The notes: generated by a model not told the origin, from the sequence alone. A stretch of 64,000 bases of DNA from Siccirubricoccus deserti (GCF_014283215.1 NZ_JACOMF010000019.1:1-64000); one strand, 5' to 3'. Shown: positions 9,074 to 19,244, counted from the stretch's first letter. Numbers and translations: made by a program.

Positions 9074-9235
9074 GGCGATCTCCAGGTGCGGGGTGCGTGG
9101 AAACTGGCCTGCGGCGTTGCGGCTGTCGAGGGGCGCTGGCCGGGGAGCGGCAAGCCGGCGGCGGCGGATTTCGTGGATTCCTCAGCCGCTTGTTAAGGGC
9201 TGCCGCCGCAGACTGGGCGCAGGAGGACCTGCCTT

Positions 9236-11554
9236 ATGCGCCTGTTCCGCAACCTCAGCGTCGGCCGCAAGCTTGCCGCAAGCGTCACCCTGGCGGTGCT
9301 GCTGCTGGCCGGGCTGGTTGGCGTAGTGACCCTCAAGCTGGCGCAGGCCGATGCCCAGCGCACCGAGGAGCGGCATGCAGCGGCCGCCCAGCTCGGCGCC
9401 CAGCTTGCCGCGACCCAGACCGCGCTGGCCTCGACCGCCTTGCGCGACCTGCTGCTTGCCCAGACCACCGAGCAGATCGCTCCGATCTCCGAAGCGCTGC
9501 AGCGCGCCCTGGCGGACGCCAGCGCGCGGCTGGACTCTGCGGCCGAGAAGGTCGGGGCGGAGGCCGTGCATGCCAAGCTGACCCTGGCCCGCGAGGCGCT
9601 GGCGGAGTTCGTCGCCTCGACCGGCAGCCAGACGCAGATGCGCATCGACCTGATCGACCAGCGTGACAACGTGCTGATGCCCCGCTCCGGAGAATACGAC
9701 CAGGCCTTCGAGGCGGTCTCCAGCATGCTCGACATCGACGTTCCAGCCGAGCAGCGCGACGACGCCCGGCAGCGGGTGCTGACCTTCCACGCCGCGGTGA
9801 ACGACGTCCGCCTCGGCAGCCAGCGCTATCTTGCGACCGGCGAGGAAGGCCAGGCCCGCCGGGTACGCCGGGCCGCGGCGCAGCTCAGGGTGCACCAGCG
9901 TGCCCTCGGCTCCATCACCGTGGCCCCGACTGCGGTTGGCGACCTGCGCCGCATCACCGATATCTCCAACGCCATCGCCGCTGCGGCGGTGGAGGTGGTG
10001 CAGCTCTCCGAACGTGCCATCCAGGAGCGGGGGGAGAAGAGCACCCCGGCGCTGGAGCGCATGGATGAGGCGCTGGGCGAGGCCGCCGCCCTGCTGCGGC
10101 AACTGGCGGCGACCCGGGCGAGCGAAAGCGCCGCGGCGGCGAATTCGGTGCGCGAGGCGGTGCTCGGCTTCGGCCTCGCCGTCGCGGTGCTGCTGCTGCT
10201 GTCCGGCTGGCTCACCGCGCGGGCCATCGGCGCGCCGCTGCGGCGGCTGGTGGCGACGGTGCGCACCATCGCCGGCGGCGACGCCAGCGTGGCGGTGCCG
10301 GACCGCGACCGGCGCGACGAGATCGGCGGCATCGCCACGGCGATCGAGGAACTGCGCAGCACGGTGCAGCGCGCCTTCGCTCAGCAGCAGATGCTGGAAC
10401 AGCTGCCGATCGCGCTGATGACCGCCGACCCGAAGGATGATTTCCGCATCGGCTACATGAACCCGCACAGCCTGGAAATCCTCGGCAAGCTCGAAGCGGT
10501 GCTGCCCTGCAAGCCGGCCGAGATCCTTGGCCGCAGCGTCGACCTGCTGCACCGCGACCCGGAGCGGCAGCGCGAGGTCATGGCCGACCCGAGCCGCCTG
10601 CCGCACAAGGCGCGCATCCGGATGGGCGTGGAGGTGCTGGACCTGTCGGTCAACGCCATCCGCAACGCCCAGGGCGACTACGTCAGCGCGATGCTGGTAT
10701 GGAACCTGGTGACCGCCCAGGCCCGGCTGGCCGACAGTTTCGAGGCCGAGATCGGCGGCGTGGTCGAGGCCGTGGCGACCGCCGCGGCCCAGGTCCACCA
10801 GGCGGCGGAGGCGCTTTCCGCCGCCGCCATGACCTCCGGCCAGGAGGCCGAGGCGGTGGCCGCCGCGGGCGGCCGCGCCGGCGCCGATGTGCAGGCGGTC
10901 GCCGCCAGCGCCGAGGAACTCGCCTCCTCGGTCGCCGAGATCACCCGTCAGGTGGCCGATGGCGCGACCGTCGCCCGGGCCGCGGCGGAGGAGGCGCGGG
11001 CCACCGACGGCACGGTGCAGGGCCTGGCCCAGGCGGCGGCGCGGATCGGCGACGTGGTGCGGCTGATCGGTGACATCGCCGGCCAGACCAACCTGCTGGC
11101 GCTGAACGCGACCATCGAGGCGGCGCGGGCCGGGGAGGCCGGCAAGGGCTTCGCCGTGGTCGCCTCCGAGGTGAAGGCGCTGGCCGGGCAGACCGCCCGG
11201 GCAACCGAGGAGATCAGCCAGCAGATCGGCGCCATCCAGGGCGCGACCGGCGCCGCGGTGACGGCGCTGCGCAACATCGGCACCACCATCGAGCGGATGA
11301 ACGAGGTCACCTCGGCGATCGCCGCCGCGGTCGAGCAGCAGGGCAGCGCGACGCGGGAGATTGCCCGCAGCGCCGCCCAGGTGGCGGATGGCACCTCGGC
11401 CGTCGTCAACCGCATCCAGGATGTGCAGCGCGCCTCGGTCGAGACCGGGGAGGCCTCGGCCTCGCTGCTCGGCGCGGCGAACGACCTCACCGGCCATGCC
11501 GGGTCGCTGCGCAGCCGGTCCGGCGACTTCCTGGGCAGCATCCGCATCGCCTGA
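9236..11554 (+). CDS. methyl-accepting chemotaxis protein with cytoplasmic PAS domain
   Basis: The 772-residue protein has a first membrane span at about 13-34, a roughly 270-residue helical periplasmic sensor, a second span at about 309-330, a HAMP linker, a PAS-like domain (about 385-500) and the signalling coiled coil. The hairpin tip, with [19 protein letters not shown] near 615, is the CheA/CheW contact region. A PAS inserted between HAMP and the signalling part suggests a second, cytoplasmic input such as redox or a bound cofactor. The ribosome site AGGAGG is nine bases before ATG 9236. No other che gene is nearby. Confidence 0.92.
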   Translation: MRLFRNLSVGRKLAASVTLAVLLLAGLVGVVTLKLAQADAQRTEERHAAAAQLGAQLAATQTALASTALRDLLLAQTTEQIAPISEALQRALADASARLDSAAEKVGAEAVHAKLTLAREALAEFVASTGSQTQMRIDLIDQRDNVLMPRSGEYDQAFEAVSSMLDIDVPAEQRDDARQRVLTFHAAVNDVRLGSQRYLATGEEGQARRVRRAAAQLRVHQRALGSITVAPTAVGDLRRITDISNAIAAAAVEVVQLSERAIQERGEKSTPALERMDEALGEAAALLRQLAATRASESAAAANSVREAVLGFGLAVAVLLLLSGWLTARAIGAPLRRLVATVRTIAGGDASVAVPDRDRRDEIGGIATAIEELRSTVQRAFAQQQMLEQLPIALMTADPKDDFRIGYMNPHSLEILGKLEAVLPCKPAEILGRSVDLLHRDPERQREVMADPSRLPHKARIRMGVEVLDLSVNAIRNAQGDYVSAMLVWNLVTAQARLADSFEAEIGGVVEAVATAAAQVHQAAEALSAAAMTSGQEAEAVAAAGGRAGADVQAVAASAEELASSVAEITRQVADGATVARAAAEEARATDGTVQGLAQAAARIGDVVRLIGDIAGQTNLLALNATIEAARAGEAGKGFAVVASEVKALAGQTARATEEISQQIGAIQGATGAAVTALRNIGTTIERMNEVTSAIAAAVEQQGSATREIARSAAQVADGTSAVVNRIQDVQRASVETGEASASLLGAANDLTGHAGSLRSRSGDFLGSIRIA

Positions 11555-11565
11555 TCGGCAGGCGG

Positions 11566-11603
11566 CGGTCCCGGCCTGGCGGTTACCGGCCAGGCCGGGA
11601 CCG
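11566..11603. terminator. bidirectional terminator hairpin between convergent genes
   Basis: A perfect 15-bp GC-rich stem (11566-11580 with 11589-11603) encloses an 8-base loop. It sits exactly in the gap between the chemoreceptor stop and the convergent Bug-receptor stop. There is no strong T-tract, but position and length support shared transcription termination. Confidence 0.75.
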
Positions 11604-11605
11604 CG

Positions 11606-12574
11606 TCATTCCAGCCTGATGTTCGCCGCGCGGATGGTGCGGCCAAGTTCGGTGATCTCGCGTCGCGCCACCGCATCCAGCTCGGCGATGCTGAGGGCGC
11701 GCAGCAGCACTCCGCCTTCCTCGGCCCGGCGACGGATGTCGGGCTGGCTGGTCGCCTCCCGCATCGCGGCGTTGAGCCGTTCGAGGATCGCCGTCGGCGT
11801 GCCGGCTGGGGCGAAGAAGGCGAACCAGGCATCGACGATGAAGCCCGGCATGCCGGCCTCGGCGGTGGTCGGCACCTCCGGCAGGGCGGGGATGCGGGCG
11901 GCGCTGGCAATCGCCAGGGCCTTGATCCGACCACCCTGCACCAGTCCGATGGCGGAGGAGGGGGTGGTGATGAACAGCTCGATCCGCCCGCCCGCCATAT
12001 CCTGCAGCGCCGGCGCCGCGCCGCGGTAGGGCACATGCACCATCGGCACGCCGATCGCCTGGCTGAACAGCACGCCGCCGATGTGCTGGATCGAGCCATT
12101 GCCGGAGGAGGCGTAGTTCAGCTCGCCCGGCCGCGCCTTCGCGTAGGCGGTGAACTCCGCCAGCGTCGTCACCGGCAGGTTGGGGGCGGTGAAGATGCCG
12201 TGCGGCGCCACCGTCGCCATGCCGACCGGGGTCAGGTCGCGCAGCGGGTCCCAGGGCAGGTTGGGAATCATCGCCGGGTTGCCGGCATGGTAGCCCGAAT
12301 ACTGCAGCAGCAGGGTATGGCCATCCGGTGCCGCCCGCGTCACCGCCTGGATAGCGATGTTGCCATTGGCGCCGGGCCGGTTGTCGATCACCACCTGGGT
12401 GCCGAGCAGCCGGGTCAGTGCATCCTGGTACAGCCGCGCGGCGAAATCGCTGCCGCCGCCGGGCGGGTTGGGCACGACGACGGTGATGGGTCGCCCGGCA
12501 AGGGGCTGGGCTCGTGCCAGTGCGGGGGCAACAAGGGTTGCCGCGAGCAGCGCGCGGCGGCCGGTGCGGGACAT
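11606..12574 (-). CDS. tripartite tricarboxylate transporter (Bug family) substrate-binding receptor
   Basis: The 322-residue periplasmic protein has a signal peptide with a twin-Arg-like start (SRTGRRALLAATLVAPALARA). Family signatures are VVPNPPGGGSDFAAR near the start, APDGHTLLL, NYASSGNGS and HVPYRGAAPALQDMAGG. Receptors of this family bind carboxylates or similar small acids for TctA/TctB-type carriers. I start at ATG 12574 because GGAGG lies nine bases before it. No TctA or TctB gene is adjacent, as is common for this expanded family. The ligand cannot be predicted. Confidence 0.9.
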   Translation of the reverse strand: MSRTGRRALLAATLVAPALARAQPLAGRPITVVVPNPPGGGSDFAARLYQDALTRLLGTQVVIDNRPGANGNIAIQAVTRAAPDGHTLLLQYSGYHAGNPAMIPNLPWDPLRDLTPVGMATVAPHGIFTAPNLPVTTLAEFTAYAKARPGELNYASSGNGSIQHIGGVLFSQAIGVPMVHVPYRGAAPALQDMAGGRIELFITTPSSAIGLVQGGRIKALAIASAARIPALPEVPTTAEAGMPGFIVDAWFAFFAPAGTPTAILERLNAAMREATSQPDIRRRAEEGGVLLRALSIAELDAVARREITELGRTIRAANIRLE

Positions 12575-12746
12575 GGGCGGCTTCCTCCGTTTCGGCAACA
12601 GATGCACTGGCTATGCCCCAGCCGGCAAGGGGCGCGCCGGCTGGGACATCGCGTTCCATGCCGGCGAGGGCTGCCCATGCCCGGCCTGGTGCAGGGGGCG
12701 CCGTTCGCGGGATGACACGGCACCGCTGGCGATGATCCGCGCCCCG

Positions 12747-14186
12747 CTACCGCTTTACATCGCGACGCTCCCAATCCTTGTCACACTCCGCCCCGCCGGC
12801 GCCGACCAGCAGGCTGGTGCGGAAGGTGATCGGCAGCTGCGGCGCCTCGCCCTTCGCCTCCGCCCGGCGCATCTCCTGCCATTTGCAGGTGAAGGCGGTC
12901 GGCCGGTGCCAGAACAGCACCTGGCGCGGTTCCCTGGCGGCGGCTGGGCCGGCCGGGCTAACCGGAATGTCCCAGGGGCGCGGCCCAAGGCCGAGCCCGG
13001 TCAGGCTCAGGGCCAGCACGGCGATGCTGCCGCCAAGCAGCCGGGCCGGCTGCCGCGGCAACGGCAGGGCCAGCAGCAGAAGCAGCAGCGCGGGATACAT
13101 CAGCCGCTCGCCCGGATTGACCACCACGGACTGGATGCGGGAGGGCAGGAACAGGAACAGCAGCCCGAGCCCCGCGGCGGCGGCCACCGCCGCCCAGGGC
13201 ACGGAGCGGCGCCGCCAGGCGGTGCGGCCACCCCAGGCGATCGCCGCCAGCAGCGCCGCGGCATAGAGCAGGTTCACCGCCGACCCGGCCGAGTAGACCA
13301 GCGGCCGCAACACCGCATCGCCGCCGGAGTCGAAGACGAAATTGTGGTACGGCCCGATCTTGGCGAGGGTATAGGCCTTGAGTGCCAGGGACGAGGCTTC
13401 TTCGACCTGCCCCGGCTGGTGCGCCGTCGGCGGCGCCTCCTTGCCCAGCACATACCAGGCGAACAGCAGCATGGCAGGGGCCAGGGCCAGGGCGGTCGGC
13501 AGCACCCGCCGCCGCGCCAGGGCCTCCACCCCCAGGATCGCCGCGAAGGCGGCGAAGACCATGGCATGGGCAAAGAACAGCAGCAGGCCATACGCCAGGA
13601 TCAGCCAGGGCGATATCCGCCGCGCCTCGGGCAGCAGGTACCACCCGGCCAGCAGCAGCAGCCCGGTTTGATAATTGCCGTAGCCGTTCCAGAAGGGCGC
13701 GTTGAAGAAGAAGGAGATCAGCAGGATGCAGGTGAAGGGCGCGGCCGCCTCCGGCTGGTAGCGCCGTGCCAGCCCGGCCGCCAGCAGCAGCGCGGCGGCG
13801 GCGTAGGCCACCAGGAACAGCCTCCCCGCGGCCGGCGCCGGCATCACCAGGGCAAAGCCACCGAGCAGCAGCTGGAACAGCGAATTCGGCACCGGATAGC
13901 CGGCCAGCCGCACCCCGGGCAGGGCGCCATCATCGCCGAGGCGGGCCAGCACCTCCGCCTGGTAGATCCATTCGATGAAATCCTGCAGCGGCGGATAGGG
14001 TGACAGCAGCAGGACGGCGGCGATGGTCAGCACGGTCAGGACAGCGAAACCCATTGGCCAGGCAACAACCAAGTTCCGCGCCGGGGCAGGCGCGCAGAGG
14101 CGCAGCCAGGTCAGTCCCCCCGCCCGTGCGGGTAGCCCATGCGGATCCGGCAGGCCGCGTGACGGCCGGGTCGCGGTTGGTTCCAT
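12747..14186 (-). CDS. polytopic membrane protein of unknown function
   Basis: The 479-residue protein has about ten hydrophobic spans and a final soluble tail of roughly 80 residues. The first periplasmic loop after span 1 contains PYPPLQDFIEWIYQAEVL. The architecture resembles GT-C-type glycosyltransferases or mannosyltransferase-like proteins, but I see no definite catalytic motif. I start at ATG 14186, which has AGGAG six bases upstream. The gene is divergent from rpsB across a 566-base gap and shows no functional link to its neighbours. Confidence 0.7.
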   Translation of the reverse strand: MEPTATRPSRGLPDPHGLPARAGGLTWLRLCAPAPARNLVVAWPMGFAVLTVLTIAAVLLLSPYPPLQDFIEWIYQAEVLARLGDDGALPGVRLAGYPVPNSLFQLLLGGFALVMPAPAAGRLFLVAYAAAALLLAAGLARRYQPEAAAPFTCILLISFFFNAPFWNGYGNYQTGLLLLAGWYLLPEARRISPWLILAYGLLLFFAHAMVFAAFAAILGVEALARRRVLPTALALAPAMLLFAWYVLGKEAPPTAHQPGQVEEASSLALKAYTLAKIGPYHNFVFDSGGDAVLRPLVYSAGSAVNLLYAAALLAAIAWGGRTAWRRRSVPWAAVAAAAGLGLLFLFLPSRIQSVVVNPGERLMYPALLLLLLALPLPRQPARLLGGSIAVLALSLTGLGLGPRPWDIPVSPAGPAAAREPRQVLFWHRPTAFTCKWQEMRRAEAKGEAPQLPITFRTSLLVGAGGAECDKDWERRDVKR

Positions 14187-14567
14187 GAATTCTCCTGAGC
14201 CGCTCTTGTTGCCAAATAATTCGAAAGCCTTTCCGGACCCGGCGAATGAAGGCTTCCTTCCGGCCCAGCGGGAACGAGGGTAGTTCCAGGCAGTTGCGCG
14301 AGATGAGTGCCGGATTGATAGGACTTGGTCGTTGCGGGCAGGGCCGTATGGACCCACTTCGGGCGATGCAACCGCGCCAATTCGGCTGAAGCAATGCCGC
14401 GGCTGAAGGAAGTGCCCCGCTTTTATTTCAGATCCGAGAACGCCGGCGCGTTGTGACGATTTTGGTCGCCTTGGGCCACCATCCTTCCTTGCCGCATCAT
14501 CCGCCCTCCTGCCCCTACTTGGAGTTTAGCGGAGGCGCCGTCCCCTCCCTGCTTTGGCCGGCGCGGC

Positions 14568-14596
14568 TTGCCGACCGTCCCACTGCATGGCATATG
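14568..14596 (+). promoter_or_regulatory. possible sigma70-type promoter for rpsB-tsf
   Basis: TTGCCG (14568-14573) and CATATG (14591-14596) are separated by 17 bases. The match to consensus is only four and three of six, but the spacing is ideal and the site lies in the long gap before rpsB. Treat it as a weak candidate. Confidence 0.25.
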
Positions 14597-14685
14597 CCCC
14601 GCGTCGGCGCCGGAGGGTCCCCAGAGGGGCAGCTCCGCCTCGGCAAATTCGCACGCGGCGCGCCCTTCCATGCGGCAGGGTCCGG

Positions 14686-14706
14686 TCCCGGGAGAGATCC
14701 CTGGGA
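14686..14706 (+). promoter_or_regulatory. hairpin in rpsB leader
   Basis: TCCCGGGA (14686-14693) pairs with TCCC-T-GGGA (14698-14706) through a GAGA loop with one bulged T. It ends about 47 bases before the rpsB start. In other bacteria S2 represses its own operon through the leader, so a regulatory role is possible but unproven here. Confidence 0.3.
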
Positions 14707-14752
14707 AGGCGCCGCGGAGGCACAACCGGACTGAACGGAAGGATTTTCGCCG

Positions 14753-15622
14753 ATGGCGATGCCCCAGGTTTCCCTGCGCCAGCTGCTTGAAGCGGGCGTG
14801 CATTTCGGCCACCACACGCGGCGCTGGAACCCGCGGATGGCGCCCTACATTTTCGGTGTCCGCAACCAGGTCCACATCCTCGACCTGCAGCAGACCGTGC
14901 CGCTGATGGAGCGCGCGCTGCGTGCGGTGCGCGACGTGGTGGCGGCCGGCGGCCGGGTGCTCTTCGTCGGCACCAAGAAGGCGGCGGCCGAGTATGTGGC
15001 GGAAGCGGCGACCCGCTGCGGCCAGTACTACGTCAATCACCGTTGGCTCGGCGGCATGCTGACCAACTGGAAGACCATCACGGGCTCCATCAAGCGCCTG
15101 AAGCAGATGGAGGAGCAGCTCGGCGGCAACATCACGGGTCTCACCAAGAAGGAGATCCTGATGCTGACCCGCGAGAAGGAGAAGCTCGACCGCGCGCTCG
15201 GCGGCATCAAGGAAATGGGCGGCCTGCCCGACATCATCGTCGTGATCGACGTGGTGAAGGAGAAGCTGGCGATCGAGGAGGCCAACAAGCTCGGCATCCC
15301 GGTGGTCGCCGTGGTCGACAGCAACGCCGATCCGCAGGGCGTCGCCTTCCCGATCCCGGGCAACGACGACGCGATCCGCGCCATCCACCTCTACTGCGAC
15401 CTGATCGCTGGTGCGGTGTTCGATGGCATCTCGGCTGAGCTGCAGGCCTCCGGCGTCGACCTTGGCGCTTCGGCCGATCTGCCGGCCGAGGATGTGCTGG
15501 AGGAGGCGGAGCCGGTGCTTGGCGATGCGCAGTCGAGCCCGACCGCAGGCCTCGATACCGAATCGCTCGAGACCTTGATCCAGGCGAACCAGGACGACGG
15601 CAACCAGGCCGCCAAGGTCTGA
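14753..15622 (+). CDS. rpsB: 30S ribosomal protein S2
   Basis: The 289-residue protein opens with [18 protein letters not shown], the S2 signature, and contains MLTNWKTI and PDIIVVIDV. It binds the small subunit between head and body. It is about 45 residues longer than the E. coli protein because of an acidic, variable C-terminal tail. GGAAGG precedes the start. A second in-frame ATG at 14759 could also serve. It is co-transcribed with tsf 26 bases later. Confidence 0.98.
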   Translation: MAMPQVSLRQLLEAGVHFGHHTRRWNPRMAPYIFGVRNQVHILDLQQTVPLMERALRAVRDVVAAGGRVLFVGTKKAAAEYVAEAATRCGQYYVNHRWLGGMLTNWKTITGSIKRLKQMEEQLGGNITGLTKKEILMLTREKEKLDRALGGIKEMGGLPDIIVVIDVVKEKLAIEEANKLGIPVVAVVDSNADPQGVAFPIPGNDDAIRAIHLYCDLIAGAVFDGISAELQASGVDLGASADLPAEDVLEEAEPVLGDAQSSPTAGLDTESLETLIQANQDDGNQAAKV

Positions 15623-15648
15623 GCGCGGCACGAGACGGGAGAAGACCC

Positions 15649-16569
15649 ATGGCCGAGATTACCGCCGCGATGGTCCGCGACCTGCGCGACAAGACCGGCG
15701 CCGGCATGATGGATTGCAAGAAGGCGCTGGTGGAGTCGGGTGGCGATGCCGAGGCCGCGATCGACTGGCTGCGCAAGAAGGGCCTTTCGGCCGCCGCCAA
15801 GAAGTCCGGCCGGGTCGCGGCGGAGGGCTTGGTGGGCGTTGCCAGCGCTCCCAACGTCGCCGCCATGGTCGAGGTGAATGCCGAGACCGACTTCGTCGCC
15901 CGCAACGAGAAGTTCCAGCAGTTCGTCGCCGAGGTGGCGGGGCTGGCGCTCTCGGTCGGCGAGGATGTCGAGGCGCTGCGGAATGCCCTCTATCCCGGTA
16001 CGACGCACAGCGTCTCCGAGGAGCTGACCCGGCTGATCGCCACCATCGGCGAGAACATGACCATCCGCCGCGCCAGGCGGCTGGAGGTCAGCCAGGGTGT
16101 GGTTGCCACCTATACCCACAACGCGATCAAGCCAGGCCTTGGCAAGATCGGCGTGCTGGTGGCGCTGGAAGGCGCCTCGGAGATCGAGGCGCTGGAGCAG
16201 CTCGGCCGGCAGATCGGCATGCATGTGGCGGCCGCCCGGCCGGAGGCGCTCGACACCTCGGCGGTCGACCCCTCGGCGCTGGAGCGTGAAAAGGCGGTGC
16301 TGACCGAGCAGGCCCGGGCCAGCGGCAAGCCGGAGGCGATCATCGAGAAGATGGTCGAGGGCCGGATCCGGAAATACTATGAGGAGGTCGTCCTCCTCGA
16401 GCAGGTCTGGGTGCATGACGGCGAGAGCCGGGTGAAGGCGGTGGTGAAGAAGGCCGGCGGCAAGCTGACCGGATTCGCCCGCTTCCAGCTCGGCGAGGGC
16501 ATCGAGAAGAACGCCGGCGACTTCGCCGCCGAGGTGGCCGCGGCCGCCGGCACGGCGCCGAAGCCCTGA
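15649..16569 (+). CDS. tsf: translation elongation factor Ts
   Basis: The 306-residue protein releases GDP from EF-Tu. Its N-terminal UBA-like region contains [19 protein letters not shown], and the core has the family TDFVARNE motif near residue 81. Length matches proteobacterial EF-Ts. GGGAGAAG lies before the ATG. A terminator-like hairpin follows the stop, which suggests rpsB-tsf forms its own unit. Confidence 0.98.
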   Translation: MAEITAAMVRDLRDKTGAGMMDCKKALVESGGDAEAAIDWLRKKGLSAAAKKSGRVAAEGLVGVASAPNVAAMVEVNAETDFVARNEKFQQFVAEVAGLALSVGEDVEALRNALYPGTTHSVSEELTRLIATIGENMTIRRARRLEVSQGVVATYTHNAIKPGLGKIGVLVALEGASEIEALEQLGRQIGMHVAAARPEALDTSAVDPSALEREKAVLTEQARASGKPEAIIEKMVEGRIRKYYEEVVLLEQVWVHDGESRVKAVVKKAGGKLTGFARFQLGEGIEKNAGDFAAEVAAAAGTAPKP

Positions 16570-16611
16570 GCGCCGGCACCGCCGCCGGCTGCTCAGCAGG
16601 TCGTGCCTGCC

Positions 16612-16634
16612 CGCCGCGGCCCGATGCCGCGGCG
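16612..16634 (+). terminator. intrinsic terminator after rpsB-tsf
   Basis: A perfect 9-bp GC stem (16612-16620 with 16626-16634) with a 5-base CCGAT loop is followed by CTTTC. It lies 43 bases after the tsf stop and about 80 bases before pyrH. Confidence 0.65.
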
Positions 16635-16717
16635 CTTTCACCCCCTTGTGGCCACCGCAGCCTTGCGGCATTCGGGGGGGGTAACTATGGTTCCCCGCCT
16701 GCCGTCACGGTCGCATA

Positions 16718-17440
16718 ATGAGCCATCCGCCACTCTACCAGCGTGTCATGCTCAAGGTGTCCGGTGAGGCACTGATGGGGGACCGTGAATACGGTCTCGA
16801 CACCAACACCTGCCGGCGCATCGCCGAGGATGTGAAGGGTGTCGTCGATCTCGGCGTGCAGGTCTGCATGGTGATCGGCGGCGGCAACATCTTCCGCGGC
16901 ATTGCCGGTGCGGCGGCCGGGATGGAGCGGGCCCAGGCCGACTACATGGGCATGCTCGCCACGGTCATGAATGCCCTTGGCATGCAATCCGCCCTGGAGA
17001 AGGCCGGCCTGCCGACCCGGGTGCAGAGCGCCATCCCGATGCAGTCGCTCTGCGAGCCCTACATCCGCCGGCGGGCGATCCGCCACATGGAGAAGGGCAG
17101 GGTGGTGATCTTCGCCGCGGGCACGGGCAATCCCTTCTTCACCACCGACACCGCGGCAGCGCTGCGTGCGGTGGAGATGGGCTGCGATGCTCTGCTGAAG
17201 GGCACCCAGGTGGACGGCGTCTATGCCTCCGACCCGCGGAAGAACCCGCAGGCGGAGCGCTATGTGACGCTCACCTATCTCGATATGCTGTCGCGCGACC
17301 TGGCGGTGATGGATGCCGCCGCCATCAGCCTGGCGCGCGAGAACCGCCTGCCGATCATCGTCTTCAACATCCACGAGCCCAACGCCTTCACAGCGGTGAT
17401 GCGGGGCGAGGGGCGGTTCACGACGGTGGTGGAACAGTAG
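16718..17440 (+). CDS. pyrH: UMP kinase
   Basis: The 240-residue protein of the amino-acid-kinase fold phosphorylates UMP to UDP in pyrimidine synthesis. The start [11 protein letters not shown], the GGGNIFRG glycine loop near residue 54, and [13 protein letters not shown] in the middle are diagnostic. The length equals that of the E. coli enzyme. No good ribosome site is visible before ATG 16718. It is followed by a 408-base gap before frr, longer than usual for this pair. Confidence 0.98.
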   Translation: MSHPPLYQRVMLKVSGEALMGDREYGLDTNTCRRIAEDVKGVVDLGVQVCMVIGGGNIFRGIAGAAAGMERAQADYMGMLATVMNALGMQSALEKAGLPTRVQSAIPMQSLCEPYIRRRAIRHMEKGRVVIFAAGTGNPFFTTDTAAALRAVEMGCDALLKGTQVDGVYASDPRKNPQAERYVTLTYLDMLSRDLAVMDAAAISLARENRLPIIVFNIHEPNAFTAVMRGEGRFTTVVEQ

Positions 17441-17460
17441 GGAGGGTGGAACCGCAGGGC

Positions 17461-17492
17461 ATGGCCACCGCTGGCGAACACGCCATGGCCAT
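17461..17492 (+). terminator. hairpin after pyrH
   Basis: ATGGCCA (17461-17467) pairs with 17486-17492, and TGGCG (17472-17476) pairs with 17481-17485 around an AACA loop; four bases bulge on the left side. It starts 21 bases after the pyrH stop. There is no T-tract, so termination is only likely. Confidence 0.4.
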
Positions 17493-17780
17493 AGTCTGCG
17501 GGTAGCCTCTGGCGTCCCAGAGCAGATCGCCGCAGGGCGCGATTCTGCTCGGAAGCAATAGACCGGCCCGATCGCGGTCCCAACAGGACCACGGTTTGGG
17601 CCGGTGGCCTGCCCGGGGCTCGCCTGCGAGCCTTGGACCAGCAGGCCACTGAGCCGTTGTTTGCTGGTGTGCCTTCTCGATATTGACGTTCTGGGAGCGT
17701 CAGGATCGGGCACACCGCCCGGCCCGGTCGCTCGACGGCGTGGCCGGAGGGCGGGAACCGGTCGGCGGACCAACCATGCC

Positions 17781-17817
17781 GGACCGCCCAGGGCTCTGCG
17801 GCCCTTCGCGGCGGTCC
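17781..17817 (+). promoter_or_regulatory. two-part hairpin in frr leader
   Basis: GGACCGCC (17781-17788) pairs with GGCGGTCC (17810-17817). Inside, AGGGC (17790-17794) pairs with GCCCT (17801-17805). It ends 31 bases before the frr start. It may be an attenuator or just leader structure. Confidence 0.35.
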
Positions 17818-17848
17818 GGCCGGCGATAGAAGCGGGGGACAGAAGGCC

Positions 17849-18421
17849 ATGCCGGCCGACCTCAAGTCGTTGAAGCAGGATCTGGCGCGCCGGATGGATG
17901 GCGCGCTGGAAACATTGCGGAAGGAATTCGCCGGCCTGCGCACCGGCCGCGCCAGCCCGGCGCTGCTCGAGCCGATCCGGGTCGAGGCCTATGGCACCGA
18001 GCAGCCGCTGAACCAGGTGGCGAATATCTCGATCGCCGGGCCCGGGCTGCTTTCGGTCCAGGTGTGGGACCGCGCCGTGGCCAAGGCGGTCGAGGTCGCC
18101 ATCCGCGACAGCGGGCTCGGGCTCAATCCGCAGGCCGAAGGCCAGGTGATCCGCGTGCCGCTGCCGCCGCTGACCCAGGAGCGCCGCAACGAGCTGGCGA
18201 AGACTGCGGCGAAATACGCCGAGGGCAGCAAGGTCGCCATCCGCGGCGTCCGCCGCGACGGCATGGAACAGGCCAAGGCGGCGGAGAAGGACAAGAAGGC
18301 GCCGATCAGCCAGGATGAGGCGAAGACCTGGGCCGACGAGGTACAGAAGCTGACCGACCAATACATCAAACAGATCGACCAGATGCTCGCCGAAAAGGAA
18401 AAGGACATCAGGCAGGTTTGA
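17849..18421 (+). CDS. frr: ribosome recycling factor
   Basis: The 190-residue protein splits post-termination ribosomes together with EF-G. The helical bundle contains LRTGRASPALL near residue 31 and the conserved YGTEQPLNQVANIS loop. Length is about five residues above the E. coli protein. It is followed four bases later by the GTG start of uppS, so the two are probably co-translated. Confidence 0.98.
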   Translation: MPADLKSLKQDLARRMDGALETLRKEFAGLRTGRASPALLEPIRVEAYGTEQPLNQVANISIAGPGLLSVQVWDRAVAKAVEVAIRDSGLGLNPQAEGQVIRVPLPPLTQERRNELAKTAAKYAEGSKVAIRGVRRDGMEQAKAAEKDKKAPISQDEAKTWADEVQKLTDQYIKQIDQMLAEKEKDIRQV

Positions 18422-18425
18422 GCCC

Positions 18426-19244
18426 GTGTCAGGCGCTCCCAAGCTCGATTTGGCGCCGACCGAGGCGCTGTCCCGCCTCGCGCCGGCCGATGCACGGTCC
18501 CGCACCGAGGACGCGGCCGGCTGTCCGGATCGCGCCGGGGGTGTGCCCCCGCGGCACATCGCGATCATCATGGACGGCAACCGCCGTTGGGCGGAGGCGC
18601 GCGGCCTGCCGGTGCCGCTCGGCCATAAGGCCGGCGCCGACGCCGCCCGCCGCACCACCGAGGCCTGCGTCAAGGAAGGCGTCGGCTGGCTGACGCTCTT
18701 CGCCTTCTCCTCGGAGAATTGGTTGCGGCCGATCGAGGAGGTGCGGGCGCTGACCGGTCTGCTGCGCCTCTACCTGCGCTCCGAGGTTGCGACCCTGGCC
18801 AAGGAAGGGGTTCGGCTGCGGGTCATCGGTGATCGCGCCCGTTTCGGCGAGGATACCATGCGGGAGATCGCCCGCGCCGAGCAGGCGACCGCCGGCGGCA
18901 CCAGGCTGAACCTGACCGTGGCGCTGTCCTACGGGGCGCGGGCGGAGATCCTGTCGGCGGCGCGCGCCGCGGCGGAGGCGGCGCGGGCCGGGACGCTCGA
19001 TCCCGCCACCCTGGACGAGGCTGCCTTCGCCGGCCGGCTCTTCACCAGCGGCATGCCCGATCCCGATCTGATCATCCGCACCTCGGGCGAGCAGCGGCTG
19101 TCGAACTTCCTGCTCTGGCAGGCCGCCTACGCCGAGTTCGTCTTCCAGGACGTGCTCTGGCCCGATTACAGCGCCGCGCATCTGGCGCAGGCAATCCAGG
19201 ATTACGGCCGGCGGGAGCGGCGCTACGGTGCCCGGACCGGCTAG
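18426..19244 (+). CDS. uppS: isoprenyl transferase (undecaprenyl diphosphate synthase)
   Basis: The 272-residue cytosolic enzyme extends farnesyl diphosphate to the C55 carrier used for peptidoglycan and LPS. HIAIIMDGNRRWA carries the catalytic Asp; SSENWLRP and RTSGEQRLSNFLLWQ are the other conserved blocks. A roughly 40-residue N-terminal extension precedes the first motif, so a later start is possible. It begins with GTG and overlaps cdsA by 17 bases. Confidence 0.95.
   Translation: MSGAPKLDLAPTEALSRLAPADARSRTEDAAGCPDRAGGVPPRHIAIIMDGNRRWAEARGLPVPLGHKAGADAARRTTEACVKEGVGWLTLFAFSSENWLRPIEEVRALTGLLRLYLRSEVATLAKEGVRLRVIGDRARFGEDTMREIARAEQATAGGTRLNLTVALSYGARAEILSAARAAAEAARAGTLDPATLDEAAFAGRLFTSGMPDPDLIIRTSGEQRLSNFLLWQAAYAEFVFQDVLWPDYSAAHLAQAIQDYGRRERRYGARTG

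Larger units (their letters stand above)
14187..14752. other. 566-base intergenic region upstream of rpsB
   Basis: It separates the divergent membrane-protein gene from rpsB. I found no convincing coding frame or tRNA. It should hold the promoters of both genes. A weak promoter candidate and a leader hairpin on the rpsB side are listed separately. Confidence 0.6.
17441..17848. other. 408-base structured gap between pyrH and frr
   Basis: No supported coding frame was found. The stretch contains several inverted repeats, including hairpins at 17461-17492 and 17781-17817 and a short one at 17617-17632. It may hold the pyrH terminator and a separate promoter and leader for frr. Confidence 0.5.

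Noticed and set aside
14187-14752. tRNA or riboswitch in the rpsB leader
   Set aside because: I looked for a T-loop GGTTCGA and cloverleaf arms and found none; only short hairpins were seen.
14423-15631. Minus-strand frame covering rpsB
   Set aside because: Lies across a certain ribosomal protein gene and shows no domain; antisense shadow.
17604-17873. Short plus-strand frame running from the pyrH-frr gap into frr
   Set aside because: Low-complexity Arg/Pro sequence that overlaps the frr start in another frame; not supported.
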